7,380 bases of DNA from an uncultured Burkholderiales bacterium (GTDB lineage: Bacteria; Pseudomonadota; Gammaproteobacteria; Burkholderiales; Burkholderiaceae_C): assembly GCA_903953985.1 (NCBI GenBank), contig CAJBLW010000282.1:1-7380 (forward strand). The letters are read 5' to 3'. Positions 6,701-7,380 of the stretch are shown piece after piece. A program made the position numbers and the translations under genes. The first letter of the stretch is position 1, and every line of letters starts with the position of its first letter. A model generated the notes under the pieces. It was not told where the DNA came from. It saw only the letters and a program-made list of their open reading frames with translations, and made no database searches.

Positions 6701-7268
6701 GCTCAGAGCCTACGATGAAAATCTTGGGCTTGTCCATCAATTCTTGAACGAAAACGTTTTGAGCATTCTTCTTTTCTGACCACTCCACACGGCTCATAAG
6801 CTTCGGATTGATATCTCGCGCCAACACCAACTGCGCGTCATACACGGCATTGGCCACCTGTCCGAATGTGGCATTGCCAATGAGCAACAAATCCACGTCG
6901 CTTTGCGGCCCATCAGTGGCTTTCGCCATCGAACCAAAAACAAACGCCACTTCAATTTGAGAGGCTAAGGGCGCCAGTGCAAGCGCCAACACATCGCGCA
7001 GCCCAGTTGTTTTCCTGACCAATGCAGACAACTCAGGAAACACCGGATGCTCCGTGTTGGCACTGAACTGTGTTTGATTACCCACTTTTTGGAGCCTGAG
7101 CAGCCCCACAGATGTCAAAGCATCCAACTCTTTTTTCAAAGTACCTGGCGAAGCACCTGTCAGCCGAGCCAACTCCCTCAGGTGAAGCCACCTTTGAGGA
7201 TTCAGCATCAACAAAGCCAAAACTTTTCGGCGGTACTGATTGGGAAATAGCAGCTCAGAGACGGACAA
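6690..7268 (-). CDS. winged-helix and minimal nucleotidyltransferase fusion protein (MNT antitoxin-like)
   Basis: The 192-residue product starts at TTG 7268. No ATG, GTG or TTG lies upstream before an in-frame TAA, and GGA sits six bases before the start. Residues 8-75 are a winged helix-turn-helix: YRRKVLALLMLNP, LRELARLTGASPGTLKKELDAL, then the wing LLRLQKVGNQTQFSAN. Residues 100-192 are a nucleotidyltransferase domain with V110-F-G112-S113, ten residues, then D124-V-D126-LLLIG. This is the GSX10DXD signature of minimal nucleotidyltransferases, with both metal-binding Asp residues present. Such proteins are antitoxins of HEPN toxins and can AMPylate them. The DNA-binding half suggests it also represses its own operon. 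The first gene of the pair overlaps the HEPN gene by 11 bases. A stand-alone regulator or resistance-type nucleotidyltransferase is less likely given its partner. Confidence 0.87.
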   Translation of the reverse strand: MSVSELLFPNQYRRKVLALLMLNPQRWLHLRELARLTGASPGTLKKELDALTSVGLLRLQKVGNQTQFSANTEHPVFPELSALVRKTTGLRDVLALALAPLASQIEVAFVFGSMAKATDGPQSDVDLLLIGNATFGQVANAVYDAQLVLARDINPKLMSRVEWSEKKNAQNVFVQELMDKPKIFIVGSEHEL

Positions 7269-7301
7269 AATGTTTCCAATTAAAAAACGATTGTTTTCTA
7301 T

Positions 7302-7325
7302 GAAGAAACATTATAGGACTTCTTC
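7302..7325 (-). promoter_or_regulatory. -10 box with flanking inverted repeat upstream of the MNT-HEPN operon
   Basis: On the minus strand a perfect TATAAT lies at 7315-7310, about 42 bases before the TTG start. It is framed by GAAGAA (7302-7307) and TTCTTC (7320-7325), an exact 6-bp inverted repeat 12 bases apart. No good -35 is found 16-18 bp upstream. The layout suits an operator for the winged-helix product of the first gene. Confidence 0.45.
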
Positions 7326-7365
7326 CAATGCGCTGCTAGAACAAACCAAGCCCAGAAACGTTCAA

Positions 7366-7380
7366 GGAGCCCGCAGGCTC
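7366..7380. terminator. GGAGCC hairpin cut by the window edge
   Basis: GGAGCC (7366-7371), loop CGCA, then GGCTC running to the last base. With the preceding CAA it matches the hairpin at 6141-6156 except for one loop base. Which gene it serves lies outside the window. Confidence 0.4.

Noticed and set aside
7229..7238. GGCGGTACTG resembling the start of an RfaH ops element
   Set aside because: It matches only the first seven bases, lies inside the antisense of the nucleotidyltransferase gene near its start, and has no plus-strand operon behind it in the window.

Overview
The window looks like betaproteobacterial chromosome, most likely Burkholderiales and near Comamonadaceae. This rests on the RpoD C-terminus, the moderately high GC content and the codon usage. 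It is inference from sequence character, not from a database search.

Left part (1-4837, all + strand). The window opens inside rpoD (primary sigma factor; regions 2.2 to 4.2 are visible). After a 176-bp gap come three genes matching the yjbEFGH / gfcABCD exopolysaccharide family. The first encodes a small secreted Ala/Thr-rich protein (YjbE/GfcA-like). The second encodes a lipoprotein (YjbF/GfcB-like). The third encodes a 983-residue outer-membrane protein that appears to be an in-frame fusion of GfcC (YjbG) to GfcD (YjbH). No separate yjbG exists here, and no wza/wzc or glycosyltransferase gene is in view. The operon has a clear sigma70 promoter whose -35 element lies inside a 36-bp interrupted palindrome. 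A strong intrinsic terminator follows the first gene and falls within the first codons of the second, so the small protein is probably made in excess over the two envelope proteins.

Middle part (4838-6265). A minus-strand VanZ-like small membrane protein and a plus-strand RfaH/NusG-type antiterminator diverge from an AT-rich spacer. The pair is bracketed by two same-orientation copies of a hairpin repeat. Between the copies all three arms have changed together (T.A to C.G). Read on the minus strand, each copy is a hairpin followed by a T run, just downstream of a minus-strand gene. They may therefore act as dispersed terminators.

Right part (6266-7380). A minus-strand two-gene module encodes a winged-helix/minimal nucleotidyltransferase protein (antitoxin-like) and an overlapping HEPN protein (toxin-like). 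The HEPN protein lacks the usual histidine of the RX4-6H motif. An inverted repeat centred on the module's TATAAT box suggests autoregulation. The window ends inside a further hairpin.

Taken together, the left and middle parts plausibly form an exopolysaccharide secretion/regulation locus: envelope proteins, a terminator within the operon, and a nearby specialised antiterminator. The right part is an unrelated MNT-HEPN toxin-antitoxin-type module.
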